Of a stretch of 64,000 nt of DNA, positions 51,327 through 58,880 are shown piece by piece. A program made the translations under genes and the position numbers. Position 1 is the first letter of the stretch, and each line of letters opens with the position of its first letter. The notes under the pieces are model-generated. The model searched no databases, was not told where the DNA came from, and saw only the letters and a program-made list of their open reading frames with translations. This stretch comes from Rhodospirillales bacterium (lineage in GTDB: Bacteria; Pseudomonadota; Alphaproteobacteria; Micavibrionales; Micavibrionaceae), in assembly GCA_020638295.1 (NCBI GenBank), contig JACKIU010000001.1, forward strand, positions 186,001 through 250,000, in the 5' to 3' direction.

Positions 51327-51902
51327 ATGAAACACTCTCTCATCCTCGCTTCCGCATCGCCAAGGCGCATCGACCTTCTCAAACAGGTCGGCATTACTCC
51401 GGATGAAATTCTCCCCGCCGATATTGATGAAGCCCCGCAAAAAGGCGAACTGCCGCGCGATCTTGCGCAACGCCTCTCCCTTCAAAAAGCCCGAACCATC
51501 GCTAAAAACCACAAGGACAGCTACATCCTCGCTGCCGATACCGTCGTCGGAGCAGGCCGCGTCATTCTTGATAAGGCCGAAGACGAGGCTTACGCCTGTC
51601 ATTGTCTTAAAACGCTCTCTGGCCGCCGTCACCATGTTTATGGCGGCATCACCCTGATCACACCGGACGGTAAAGCGCTCACCCGGCTGGTCGATACACT
51701 GATCCAGTTTAAGCGCCTGAGCTCTCAAGAAATTGAAACTTACGTGGAATCCGGCGAATGGCAAGGCAAAGCCGGTGGTTACGCCATTCAGGGCCGTGCG
51801 GAAGGCTATATAAAATTCATCCGTGGCTCGTATTCAAACGTGGTCGGCCTATCCCTTTATGATACAATAAGAATGCTAGAAGGGTGTGGATACACATCTT
51901 GA
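51327..51902 (+). CDS. maf: Maf-like nucleoside triphosphate pyrophosphatase
   Basis: 191 residues. LILASASPRRIDLLKQVGIT is the Maf signature, followed by SLQKARTIAKNHKDSYILAA with DTVVGAGRVILDKAEDE, and WQGKAGGYAIQGRAEGYIKF near the end. Maf proteins hydrolyse non-canonical or modified nucleotides and influence septation. It lies in the infA-maf-RNase E/G order typical of alphaproteobacteria. Its ribosome site comes from the flanking palindromic repeat. Confidence 0.93.
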   Translation: MKHSLILASASPRRIDLLKQVGITPDEILPADIDEAPQKGELPRDLAQRLSLQKARTIAKNHKDSYILAADTVVGAGRVILDKAEDEAYACHCLKTLSGRRHHVYGGITLITPDGKALTRLVDTLIQFKRLSSQEIETYVESGEWQGKAGGYAIQGRAEGYIKFIRGSYSNVVGLSLYDTIRMLEGCGYTS

Positions 51903-51904
51903 TA

Positions 51905-51963
51905 GAATCCCCACGAAGGTTGGGATCTCGACGATATAAAAGATCCCCGCCGATGCGGGGATG
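51905..51963. repeat. Family C palindromic element, copy 2
   Basis: AATCCCCACGAAGGTTGGGAT and GATCCCCGCCGATGCGGGGA are the two sub-hairpins, joined by CTCGACGATATAAAA. The element spans the gap between maf and the RNase E/G gene and ends just before its GGAGG. Confidence 0.75.
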
Positions 51964-51980
51964 CTGTGGAGGAAGGCATC

Positions 51981-53210
51981 TTGGACATACTCATTGAAGA
52001 ACTTGAAGGCAGCCTTTGGACCGCCGCTTTGAAAGACGGGCGGTTGGAAGGCCTCGAAGTCGATCCGCCGTACGAGGAAGTCCGCTGGGGCTCGATCTAT
52101 TGGGCCAAAGTCAAAACCATCGACAAAGCCCTCGATGCCGTCTTCCTCGACCTCGACAGTGATAACACCGGGATTTTGTACAATTCTGACGTACGCTGGA
52201 TTGATGAAAAAGGCAAAATCCATAAAGGCGGAACCGAAAGCATAGGGCAGCGCTTTCAACCCGGCGATATGATCGCCGTTCAGGCCAAAACCGCTTATAT
52301 ATCCAGTGAACGCGACGATTTCACGCCTGCGGAAAACAAAACCCCGCAAATGAGCATGGATATCACACTGCCCGGACGTTACCTGGTTTTTTGCGCCTAT
52401 ATGGACTGCAATCGCATTTCCCAGCGTATCCGCGACAAAAAGCTCCGTAAACAGCTCCATAAAATGATGGATAATATGGTCGATATTCAGGGCTGCATCC
52501 TGCGCCTGGCCGCCGCCCACACCCAAAGCGACGTGCTGATCCGCGAAGGCCGCATCCTCAAAGGCGCGTGGGAGGAAATTCAGAAATACTTCGAAGGCGA
52601 CAAGCCGGGCCTGATTGCCCTCGGTCCCGACGCGATCCAACGCACCTTAAGCGATCAGGCCGGTCAATCGATCGACCATATCGAAGTCGTCACCATGGAG
52701 CATTTCAATCATATCGAGGAATGGTGCTCGATCTTCGCCCCCGATCTGGTCACTAAGATCGAGCCGATAGAACTTGACAATGCAACCGACGACCTCGCGC
52801 TGTTCCACTACCGCGATATTATCGGCCAGATCGAGGATTTGTTCCACCCTTACGCCATCCTGCCCGGCGGCGGCAATATCATCGTGCAAGACACCGCCGC
52901 CCTCACCGCCATTGATGTGAATAAAGGCGGCAGCCATGTTTCCAATCTCGGGGTGAATATTCAGGCTGCCAAGGAAGCCGCGCGCCAGATCCGCCTGCGC
53001 AATTGCGGCGGCATCATCGTCATTGATTTTCTCAAAAGCCAGAACCGCAAGGATCAGGGAGAGCTGATCGCTGCGCTGGAAAAAGCGATAGACGAGGACC
53101 CCTGCACCGTGCAAATCCACGGAATCACCGCGCTCGGCCTCATCGAGCTCACCCGCAAGCGCCGCACGCCGCCGCTGGCCGATCGTTTTCAAGGAATGCT
53201 GGTTGAATAA
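51981..53210 (+). CDS. rng: Ribonuclease E/G family protein
   Basis: About 409 residues from a TTG at 51981 with TGGAGGAAGGCATC upstream (8-base spacing), preferred over the GTG at 51966 that lies on the Shine-Dalgarno itself. An N-terminal S1-like domain (IYWAKVKTIDKALDAVFLDL) is followed by the catalytic DNase I-like domain with magnesium ligands in ALTAIDVNKGG and IIVIDFLKS. RLRNCGGIIVIDFL and GITALGLIELTRKRR are conserved. It lacks the long degradosome tail, like the short alphaproteobacterial RNase G proteins. Role in RNA turnover and rRNA processing. Confidence 0.9.
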   Translation: MDILIEELEGSLWTAALKDGRLEGLEVDPPYEEVRWGSIYWAKVKTIDKALDAVFLDLDSDNTGILYNSDVRWIDEKGKIHKGGTESIGQRFQPGDMIAVQAKTAYISSERDDFTPAENKTPQMSMDITLPGRYLVFCAYMDCNRISQRIRDKKLRKQLHKMMDNMVDIQGCILRLAAAHTQSDVLIREGRILKGAWEEIQKYFEGDKPGLIALGPDAIQRTLSDQAGQSIDHIEVVTMEHFNHIEEWCSIFAPDLVTKIEPIELDNATDDLALFHYRDIIGQIEDLFHPYAILPGGGNIIVQDTAALTAIDVNKGGSHVSNLGVNIQAAKEAARQIRLRNCGGIIVIDFLKSQNRKDQGELIAALEKAIDEDPCTVQIHGITALGLIELTRKRRTPPLADRFQGMLVE

Positions 53211-53271
53211 ACAGTATCGAAATCTCTAAAAATAGTTGCGCCCCCCCCGCTTTTATCATATACTCAAAACC

Positions 53272-54381
53272 ATGAATTGTTACTCCGATACACCCCTTTC
53301 AAAATTTTTAACCCCGCTCAAATTATTCGTCTCGCTCAAGGCTGAGTCGTTCTGGCGCTGGAGAAACAGGGAAAATTATCTGATCCTCGGCGGGCACATC
53401 TATTTCCAGACGCTAAGCGCCGCCGTGCAGCTGGATTTATTTTCCCTCCTTGATGAAAAAGGCCCCCTGACGGAAGAAGAAGTTGCGCAGGCCTTGAACC
53501 TGGAAAAGCAGCCCTGCACAATCCTGCTTCTGGGACTGACAGCCTTAAAGCTTCTTGTAAAGAAATCCGGACACTACAAAAATTCCAAATTTGCCAGAGC
53601 TGTTTACAGCAGGTGTAGTGCTAAAAACATGATTGACATCGTAAAGTGGCAGCATTTCATCAATTACAAACCCATGTACCATTTTTATGAATCCTTGCGT
53701 GCCAACACAAATACCGGCCTAAAAGATATTCCGGGAGGCGATGAGCCCTATCTATACGGCCGCCTGACCCATCACCCTGAACTTGAAAAGATATTTCAGG
53801 ATGCGATGCATGAGATATCGCTGCGGGCATCCGAGAATTTCGCGACTTATGTGGACCTGAGCGCGTCCCGGTTCCTGATTGATGTCGGCGGCGGCGACGG
53901 CACAAACATTATCAATCTGGCAAAGGCCAATCCGGAACTTCGCGCCGCCGTGTTCGATTCGAAAACCGTCTGTAAGATTGCCGAGAAAAACATCGCTGAA
54001 AAAGGCTTCTCCTCAAGGCTGGGCGCAATTCAGGGAGACTGCTTTACAACGCCCTTCCCGCAAGAAGCGGATACAATCCTTTTTTGCCACTTTTTCACCA
54101 TATGGTCTCTTGAGGAAAATCTGCAAATTCTTAAAAAAGCCTACGATTCCCTGCCCTCCGGCGGTCGCGCGATCATCTTTAACATGATGCAACATAATGA
54201 CCATACTGGTCCGATCCTAGCGGCCATGGGCTCCCCCTATTTCCTGACGCTCGCCACAGGAAAAGGCATGCTCTATACATGGGACCAGTACATAGAAAGA
54301 TTCAAAGCCGCAGGATTCAAGGACATAAAAACCCAACGCCTGCCGTCTGATCACGGCGTCATCATCGGCACAAAGCCCTGA
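53272..54381 (+). CDS. COMT-type O-methyltransferase-like protein
   Basis: 369 residues from MNCYSDTPLS (an upstream in-frame ATG at 53236 has no site). An N-terminal winged-helix dimerisation region (LGGHIYFQTLSAAVQLDLFS, LLLGLTALKLLVKKSGHYKN) precedes a Rossmann methyltransferase domain with SAM motif FLIDVGGGDGTNII (~205) and AIQGDCFTTPFPQEADTILF. It ends DHGVIIGTKP. This is the two-domain layout of plant-type and antibiotic-type O-methyltransferases; the substrate is unknown. It is the last chromosomal gene before the island boundary at 54421. Confidence 0.8.
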   Translation: MNCYSDTPLSKFLTPLKLFVSLKAESFWRWRNRENYLILGGHIYFQTLSAAVQLDLFSLLDEKGPLTEEEVAQALNLEKQPCTILLLGLTALKLLVKKSGHYKNSKFARAVYSRCSAKNMIDIVKWQHFINYKPMYHFYESLRANTNTGLKDIPGGDEPYLYGRLTHHPELEKIFQDAMHEISLRASENFATYVDLSASRFLIDVGGGDGTNIINLAKANPELRAAVFDSKTVCKIAEKNIAEKGFSSRLGAIQGDCFTTPFPQEADTILFCHFFTIWSLEENLQILKKAYDSLPSGGRAIIFNMMQHNDHTGPILAAMGSPYFLTLATGKGMLYTWDQYIERFKAAGFKDIKTQRLPSDHGVIIGTKP

Positions 54382-54420
54382 AAACCCGAAAAAGAATCCA
54401 AAACCTTTTGATTTACCTGA

Positions 54421-54447
54421 TGGTGCCGGGGGTAGGATTGAATTAAT
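54421..54447. other. Candidate att site, left end of the island
   Basis: TGGTGCCGGGGGTAGGATTG continues as AATTAA, matching the tRNA-Phe 3' end at 62795-62820 (TGGTGCCCGGGGGTAGAATT) in the same orientation, with one missing C and two or three substitutions. There is no complete tRNA here. It is consistent with a diverged attL. Confidence 0.6.
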
Positions 54448-54494
54448 TTGTTAGTGCATTGTTAAAAAACAAAATGCCAGTTCAATAAATTTTC

Positions 54495-54514
54495 AGTACC
54501 CCCGAAAATACCCC
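54495..54514. other. Candidate integrase arm-type sites, left end
   Basis: AGTACCCCCGAAAATACCCC contains two tACCCC units 12 bases apart. The same ATACCCC/GTGCCCCC units recur four times at 62631-62691 near the integrase. Paired short repeats at both ends fit arm-type integrase binding sites. Confidence 0.45.
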
Positions 54515-54542
54515 TTCTTGATTAGGTTTACTCCAATCAAAT

Positions 54543-56519
54543 TCATGCTTGATTGGTCGTTTTTTGTTCTGTCTGTTTTTCTATTTTTTCTCCATCAAAT
54601 GCAATCTGCATGCGTTTAAACAGTTCAATGAAATTATTGATCGTTTCTTCCGAAAGCTTGATGCCTTTGCCTTTTTTTCGAACTTTATCCATAAAAAGCT
54701 TTGCTACTAAAACTTTATCTGAATCATTTTTTATAATTTTGGAATTAGCTTTGTTTTCCTCTGACGGAAGTGATTTTCTAATATCATCTGAAAGCACATG
54801 ATTGATAAAGTCACTTGTGCTAAAAAGATCCTCTGTATTGGCATCAGTTTTTTCTGAAACCAATAGTACTTTTGATACGTCGATATCCATTTCTTCGGTG
54901 AGTTCTTTTTTAACTGATTTTCCCTGTTTGTCGTTATCTAAAACAGCAATGAAATCAAGCCCCCAACCAAACAAAATCGAAGCTAAAAGATGAATTTGCG
55001 TTGCTCCTTTTCCAGGTATCAGACTCAAGTTTTTAAGAGTATCTACTTTACCAATGTACTCTGCCATAGCATGCAGGAAGTAATAATCAGACATACCTTC
55101 CAAAAGTACATTGCGTTTTCTTATAAGGGCATCATCCATGGCAATATTAAAACCAAGAGCCGTAATAATAGGTGTCAATGTATCCCTATCTGCCTGAGCA
55201 TGGATTTTATTGTGAACAATAGAGCCTTCATTTTTTCTTTTGAAGTCTTTAGTGACCAGCCTAATTCTGTCAAAACGATCTGTATCTAAAAGATATGGTG
55301 AGTGCGTAGAGAAAAGAATTTGTGCTCCATCTTCTGCTAGGCTTTCTAAAACGGACAAAACGTCTTTTTGTGCTTTTGCATGTAAATATAGGCCAGGTTC
55401 ATCGATCAAAATTATAGAATTTTTCTCTTGTCCTAAAATGTTATGTGCTTTCAGACGTAAATAGAAAGAAAGAAACCATTGGAAACCTTTACTGCGCTGC
55501 TCTGGTTTATATGCTGTTGTTTTCCCGTCTTCCAAAATACTAATGATAAAAGTGCTTCCTGAAACACTTGCAGAAAGTTTGACGGTATCTTGTTTCCAGT
55601 ATCCTGAAAAATCGCCACTGATTTCAGCTGATTTTCCACTAAGCAGATTCATTCTTCTTTGCTCATCATTTGCATTTCGTACCCGATCAATATCGATCTG
55701 AGAAACTTTGATGAAATCCATTACGGCTGGGTGTTTTTCTACATCTTCTAAAGGCACGCTGAAGGGAAGTTCATGTTCGAAGCTATCGAAAAATACAAAT
55801 GCAGGTAAATATTCAAATAGGCTCTCTAGGATAGCGTTGTAATCAGTTGTATTTATTAAAAATCCGGCTTCTTCTTTTAATTTATCAATCGTTTCCTTGG
55901 CATGATCAGAAAAAGGTTCTGGATTATTAGCTTCTGACTGTGGATTTTGAGGATCTTCTGGTTTCTTGTTTGGCTTACTTGCAAGAGCAATAATACGATC
56001 CAAGGCTGCAATGAAATCCTTAAAATTGGTTTCTTTGCTTACGACAGGCAATTCAGAGAAACGTGAATCTTCACTGGATAGCCTTTCAGCAGACACCTTA
56101 ATTCTTTTTATTGTTTGTTGTTTTTCTGCTTTTGTGCTTTTTTCAAGAAGATCGAAGAATTCTGGCCCAAATGAGTATTCTCCATCAGATGTTTTGATGA
56201 TTGGAATTCCATGCTTTTGACAGTATTCCTTACATTCTTTATCAAGGGTAAAGCCAATATCCTCAAATAAATCAGCCCATTCTTCATCCGTAATCTCGAA
56301 CCAAAGCTGGATTTTAGGTGACACGTCTTCATTTTCTAATGGCATGGCTTCTTCGCGTATCTGATCTTTTTCAAAATCAAAATCGCTTAACGCTTCAAGA
56401 GCAGCTGTTTTTCCTGACTCATTTTTTCCTGCAAGAATTGTAATGTCATTAGCAAGCCAGCACGGGTCAAAAGTCTTCATAGATTTGAAGTCTTGAACCT
56501 GAAATTTTTTCAGACGCAT
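54543..56519 (-). CDS. OLD-type ATP-dependent nuclease (ABC ATPase + TOPRIM)
   Basis: 658 residues. Walker A is AGKNESGKTAALEAL (K37), and an insert of ~150 charged residues follows. The signature region is around RSKGFQWFLSFYLRL. Walker B is SIILIDEPGLYLHA (~370), with the downstream ILFSTHSPYLLD histidine loop. The TOPRIM domain starts at NVLLEGMSDYYFLHAM (~471) and has AVLDNDKQGKS (~523). This is the domain order of OLD-family nucleases, several of which defend against phage (the GajA type is one). No UvrD-like partner is present, so it is not a canonical Gabija. GGAG lies 10 bases before the ATG. AT-rich. Confidence 0.88.
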   Translation of the reverse strand: MRLKKFQVQDFKSMKTFDPCWLANDITILAGKNESGKTAALEALSDFDFEKDQIREEAMPLENEDVSPKIQLWFEITDEEWADLFEDIGFTLDKECKEYCQKHGIPIIKTSDGEYSFGPEFFDLLEKSTKAEKQQTIKRIKVSAERLSSEDSRFSELPVVSKETNFKDFIAALDRIIALASKPNKKPEDPQNPQSEANNPEPFSDHAKETIDKLKEEAGFLINTTDYNAILESLFEYLPAFVFFDSFEHELPFSVPLEDVEKHPAVMDFIKVSQIDIDRVRNANDEQRRMNLLSGKSAEISGDFSGYWKQDTVKLSASVSGSTFIISILEDGKTTAYKPEQRSKGFQWFLSFYLRLKAHNILGQEKNSIILIDEPGLYLHAKAQKDVLSVLESLAEDGAQILFSTHSPYLLDTDRFDRIRLVTKDFKRKNEGSIVHNKIHAQADRDTLTPIITALGFNIAMDDALIRKRNVLLEGMSDYYFLHAMAEYIGKVDTLKNLSLIPGKGATQIHLLASILFGWGLDFIAVLDNDKQGKSVKKELTEEMDIDVSKVLLVSEKTDANTEDLFSTSDFINHVLSDDIRKSLPSEENKANSKIIKNDSDKVLVAKLFMDKVRKKGKGIKLSEETINNFIELFKRMQIAFDGEKIEKQTEQKTTNQA

Positions 56520-56614
56520 AAATTCGGTACTCCATTTTTCAAAAGTAGGGTCTTATTAGGACTGAAAGTTGTGTAAGAGTCAATTTATTACCAAATGTCC
56601 AGAAGCTAATGTTC

Positions 56615-57139
56615 TTAATGTGCATCATCAAAAACTTTCTCAAGCGATTTATTTACACCACGGCATCCTTCCACCACCTGCGCGGCCCAGGCGAAGTATT
56701 CCTGTTTCCGTTCTTCTGTCCAGTCGGCCGGTGGGCTGTGAAGGATAGATTTCAGGTTTGATGTTTTATCGGCAATCTTTAGCATTTTTGCCCGATCCGA
56801 TTTTTTCGGCGCATTTTCGATTTGCAGACGCTTGCGCTCGGCTTTGGGCAAGCTTTTGTCATCAGTCACTTCCCGCACCAGGTTGGCGATCTCTGCCCCA
56901 AATTCGGCGGCCAGTTCGTCATAGGTCGTGTCGGTGTCCTCGATCGTGTCGTGCAATAACCCGCCTGCGACCAGGATAGGGTCGGTCCCGCCCGTATGTT
57001 CGGCCAGAATTTGCGCTACGTCCGAAAGGTGGTTGAAGTAAGGTTCACCCCGTTCTCCTTTTCGGCGTTGGTCTGTGTGCTTCATAGCGGCAAAGTGTGC
57101 CGCCTTCATAAGCAGGATGATGGCTTCGTTTTCTTTCAT
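56615..57139 (-). CDS. MESH1-like (p)ppGpp hydrolase, HD domain
   Basis: 174 residues, the size of single-domain small alarmone hydrolases. The HD residues are H37 (EPYFNHLSDVA), H63-D64 (GGLLHDTIEDTDTTYDE) and D124 (MLKIADKTSNL), the same spacing as in animal MESH1 and the hydrolase half of SpoT. EVTDDKSLPKAERKRLQIEN is also characteristic. It would degrade (p)ppGpp or a related nucleotide (NADPH dephosphorylation is reported for MESH1). It lies between a 101-residue gene (3 bases upstream) and the OLD nuclease (95 bases downstream) on one strand, suggesting a shared role. Confidence 0.87.
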   Translation of the reverse strand: MKENEAIILLMKAAHFAAMKHTDQRRKGERGEPYFNHLSDVAQILAEHTGGTDPILVAGGLLHDTIEDTDTTYDELAAEFGAEIANLVREVTDDKSLPKAERKRLQIENAPKKSDRAKMLKIADKTSNLKSILHSPPADWTEERKQEYFAWAAQVVEGCRGVNKSLEKVFDDAH

Positions 57140-57142
57140 TCT

Positions 57143-57448
57143 TTATCCTTTCATTTTATTCGGTTTCAAAAAGTGCGCTTGGAATTTTTCCGGGCTGTCC
57201 TCGATTTCCCAGCATTTCATAAAGATGGATGTCATTTCCATCGGCACTTTATCCAGAAGTTCCTGCCGGCTTTCAGGTTTCAACAGGTTCATTATTTTTA
57301 CCGCCACCGCCACCGTGTCAGGATGCACATAGAACGGTCTTGTGCTGTCCTCATTCATGCGATAGGCGAAAGTTCCACCTTCCTTCAGGGCCATTTCCAT
57401 CAGCGGCAGAAGGGTTTCCGGCGTCGGTACGGGTGCAAAGGCAACCAT
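57143..57448 (-). CDS. Small hypothetical protein upstream of the MESH1-like gene
   Basis: 101 residues from MVAFAPVPTPETLLPLMEMA, with GGAG 7 bases upstream; a further open stretch to 57544 has no start as good. It is helical, with DTVAVAVKIMNLLKPESRQE and LLDKVPMEMTSIFMKCWEIE. No known motif, signal or membrane helix. It ends 3 bases before the hydrolase start, so the pair is very likely translated together. It could be a regulator or partner of the hydrolase; this is an inference from the spacing only. Confidence 0.65.
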   Translation of the reverse strand: MVAFAPVPTPETLLPLMEMALKEGGTFAYRMNEDSTRPFYVHPDTVAVAVKIMNLLKPESRQELLDKVPMEMTSIFMKCWEIEDSPEKFQAHFLKPNKMKG

Positions 57449-57616
57449 CGTTTTACTCCATGCGTTAAGGGCTGTCCCGCAAGACTGCGAAGACATCCAA
57501 GGAACAGAATTTTCGGGGAAGTTTTTACATTGATATGATCTCACACTTTTGGACCTTTGTCTACTTTCCGTTGCCTTGACGTTGACATTTTAGTGATCTG
57601 ACGCGAATATCAGGGC

Positions 57617-57855
57617 GGATACGAAAAAAACGTATCCAGGGCTAGTAACCCTTACTGCAAGCGGTCGTGCATGTACCGCTAAACATGCCGCCTTCCAGTC
57701 TGACTGGGTGGCGGCAGTGGTGTTATGCGTTTGCGCATTTCACTGGATGTCCAGACCTCGCGGTTAAAGACTGCCGCGCCATCCTCTTGCAGTATGGTTA
57801 CTACACCCAGTCGCCAAGGGAATTAGCCCTTGGTGCTGATGGGATTGGAGAAACC
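57617..57855 (+). ncRNA. Highly structured RNA, HEARO/OMEGA-like architecture
   Basis: A 5' hairpin GGATACG/CGTATCC with a 7-A loop (57617-57637). A long-range helix follows, TAGTAACC (57643-57650) with GGTTACTA (57796-57803) continued by ACTGCAAG (57654-57661) with CTTGCAGT (57786-57793). Enclosed hairpins are AGCGGT/ACCGCT (57660-57680, sharing 57660-57661 with the outer helix), TGCCGCC/GGCGGCA (57686-57716) with inner CCAGT/ACTGG, ATGCG/CGCAT (57725-57738) and CGCGG/CCGCG (57759-57778). A 3' hairpin CCAAGGG/CCCTTGG (57814-57833) precedes GGATTGGAGAAACC and then ATGA. A loop-to-strand match GCATGT/ACATGC allows a pseudoknot. The architecture and the ATGA junction recall HEARO RNAs; the family is not proven. 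Confidence 0.75.
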
Positions 57856-58143
57856 ATGAAAAGCATTATTCCATTATCTTTTCTGCTTCTGGTGACAGGA
57901 TGTGTTGCTGTATGGGGGCAATCTTACAATGTGGCCATGTCAAACAGCAGGTCGGTCGTTATCGAATATGATCCGGTGGTAATTAACATGCCTGCCATGC
58001 TTCAAGCGGCACAGGCTGAATGCGACAAATATGGCAAAGATGCTGTTTTGGATAATGTCAGTGAAGGAAATTTGAGCATAAAGGTCAATACATACAGATG
58101 TGAAACACGAACCGCCGATAAAGTTATTGATGTTCAGGGATAG
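57856..58143 (+). CDS. Small lipoprotein downstream of the structured RNA
   Basis: 95 residues from MKSIIPLSFLLLVTGC, a lipoprotein signal with the lipobox LVTGC. The mature part (YNVAMSNSRSVVIEYDPVVI; LQAAQAECDKYGKDAVLDNV) is a small domain with three further Cys. The ATG directly abuts the structured RNA, whose 3' end GGAGAAACC serves as the Shine-Dalgarno. The open frame running back to 57667 crosses the RNA and is not coding. It is followed after 5 bases by the Sel1 protein. Function unknown. Confidence 0.7.
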   Translation: MKSIIPLSFLLLVTGCVAVWGQSYNVAMSNSRSVVIEYDPVVINMPAMLQAAQAECDKYGKDAVLDNVSEGNLSIKVNTYRCETRTADKVIDVQG

Positions 58144-58148
58144 TCATC

Positions 58149-58880
58149 GTGAAAAATATCAGTTTTGTATTATCCTTTCTTTTCTTAGCAGTTCTAAGCC
58201 CACAGGCGCAGGCGCAGAAAAAGCATTCTGAAAGCTGCTTCTGGGGCAAGGAATGCTGGCTAAAAGAAGCTGAAAAAGGGGATGTAAATTCACAATTTGC
58301 TTTATGCACGCTTTATGGCACTCCATCTGATTATAAGGGGGCGCGCTTAGATACAAACATTGAATATGATCCAGAGAAGGCTTTTTATTGGTGCCAAAAA
58401 GCCGCAGAATATGGGCACGCTATGGCTCAAACATTCCTGTCAAAAATGTATTATTTGGGAGAAGGTATTCAAAAAGATGATAAGCAAGCTTTTGAATGGG
58501 CGTATAAGTCAGCCCAAAATGGCGATGCAGCAGGCGAATATATTTTGGGGAAATATTATTTTGCAGGCGTTGCGACGCCTAAAAACCCCAAAAATGCAGT
58601 TTATTGGTTTGAAAAGTCAGCAAAACAGGGCTATTCGGATTCTCAATTTGCGCTTGGGCACGCCTACTTTGAAGGTTTTGGGGGCATGACGCGGGATTAC
58701 AAGGAAGCATATGCTTGGTTTAGCCTTGCGGCCTCTGATGGAAACCATAATGCTGCTCACATAAGGGACGAAATGGAAAAAATGTTGCCTGTTGAAACAT
58801 TGCTTGAAGCGCAAAGCTTATCCCGGGAATACGCCGAAAAATACAAAAAAAAGCATACAGATTTTTCTACTGACAAATGA
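58149..58880 (+). CDS. Exported Sel1-repeat protein
   Basis: 243 residues. A signal peptide (FVLSFLFLAVLSPQAQAQ) precedes four Sel1-like repeats, e.g. AMAQTFLSKMYYLGEGIQKD, AGEYILGKYYFAGVATPKNP and SQFALGHAYFEGFGGMTRDY, each with the A-x-W/Y-x-x-x-A-A/S pattern between them. Sel1 repeats form helical scaffolds for protein contacts, often in the periplasm. It is encoded 5 bases after the lipoprotein, so both may form an envelope pair. Its end overlaps the convergent Zn-ribbon gene by 14 bases. Confidence 0.85.
   Translation: MKNISFVLSFLFLAVLSPQAQAQKKHSESCFWGKECWLKEAEKGDVNSQFALCTLYGTPSDYKGARLDTNIEYDPEKAFYWCQKAAEYGHAMAQTFLSKMYYLGEGIQKDDKQAFEWAYKSAQNGDAAGEYILGKYYFAGVATPKNPKNAVYWFEKSAKQGYSDSQFALGHAYFEGFGGMTRDYKEAYAWFSLAASDGNHNAAHIRDEMEKMLPVETLLEAQSLSREYAEKYKKKHTDFSTDK

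Noticed and set aside
54421..54447. A second, degenerate tRNA gene
   Set aside because: Only the acceptor and T-arm portion is similar; no anticodon or D-arm follows, so an att remnant is more likely.
54543..57139. Canonical Gabija (GajA-GajB) system
   Set aside because: The OLD protein fits GajA in domain order, but no UvrD/REP-type helicase (GajB) is encoded next to it.
57667..57855. N-terminal extension of the lipoprotein through the structured RNA
   Set aside because: The extension has no signal peptide and is interrupted in sense by the RNA helices; the lipoprotein signal starts exactly at 57856 with a good ribosome site.
57601..57855. Group II intron, retron, RNase P, tmRNA or T-box as identity of the structured RNA
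   Set aside because: No reverse transcriptase is nearby; I see no domain V-like hairpin, no RNase P or tmRNA consensus segments and no T-box sequence; the arrangement fits HEARO-type RNAs better.
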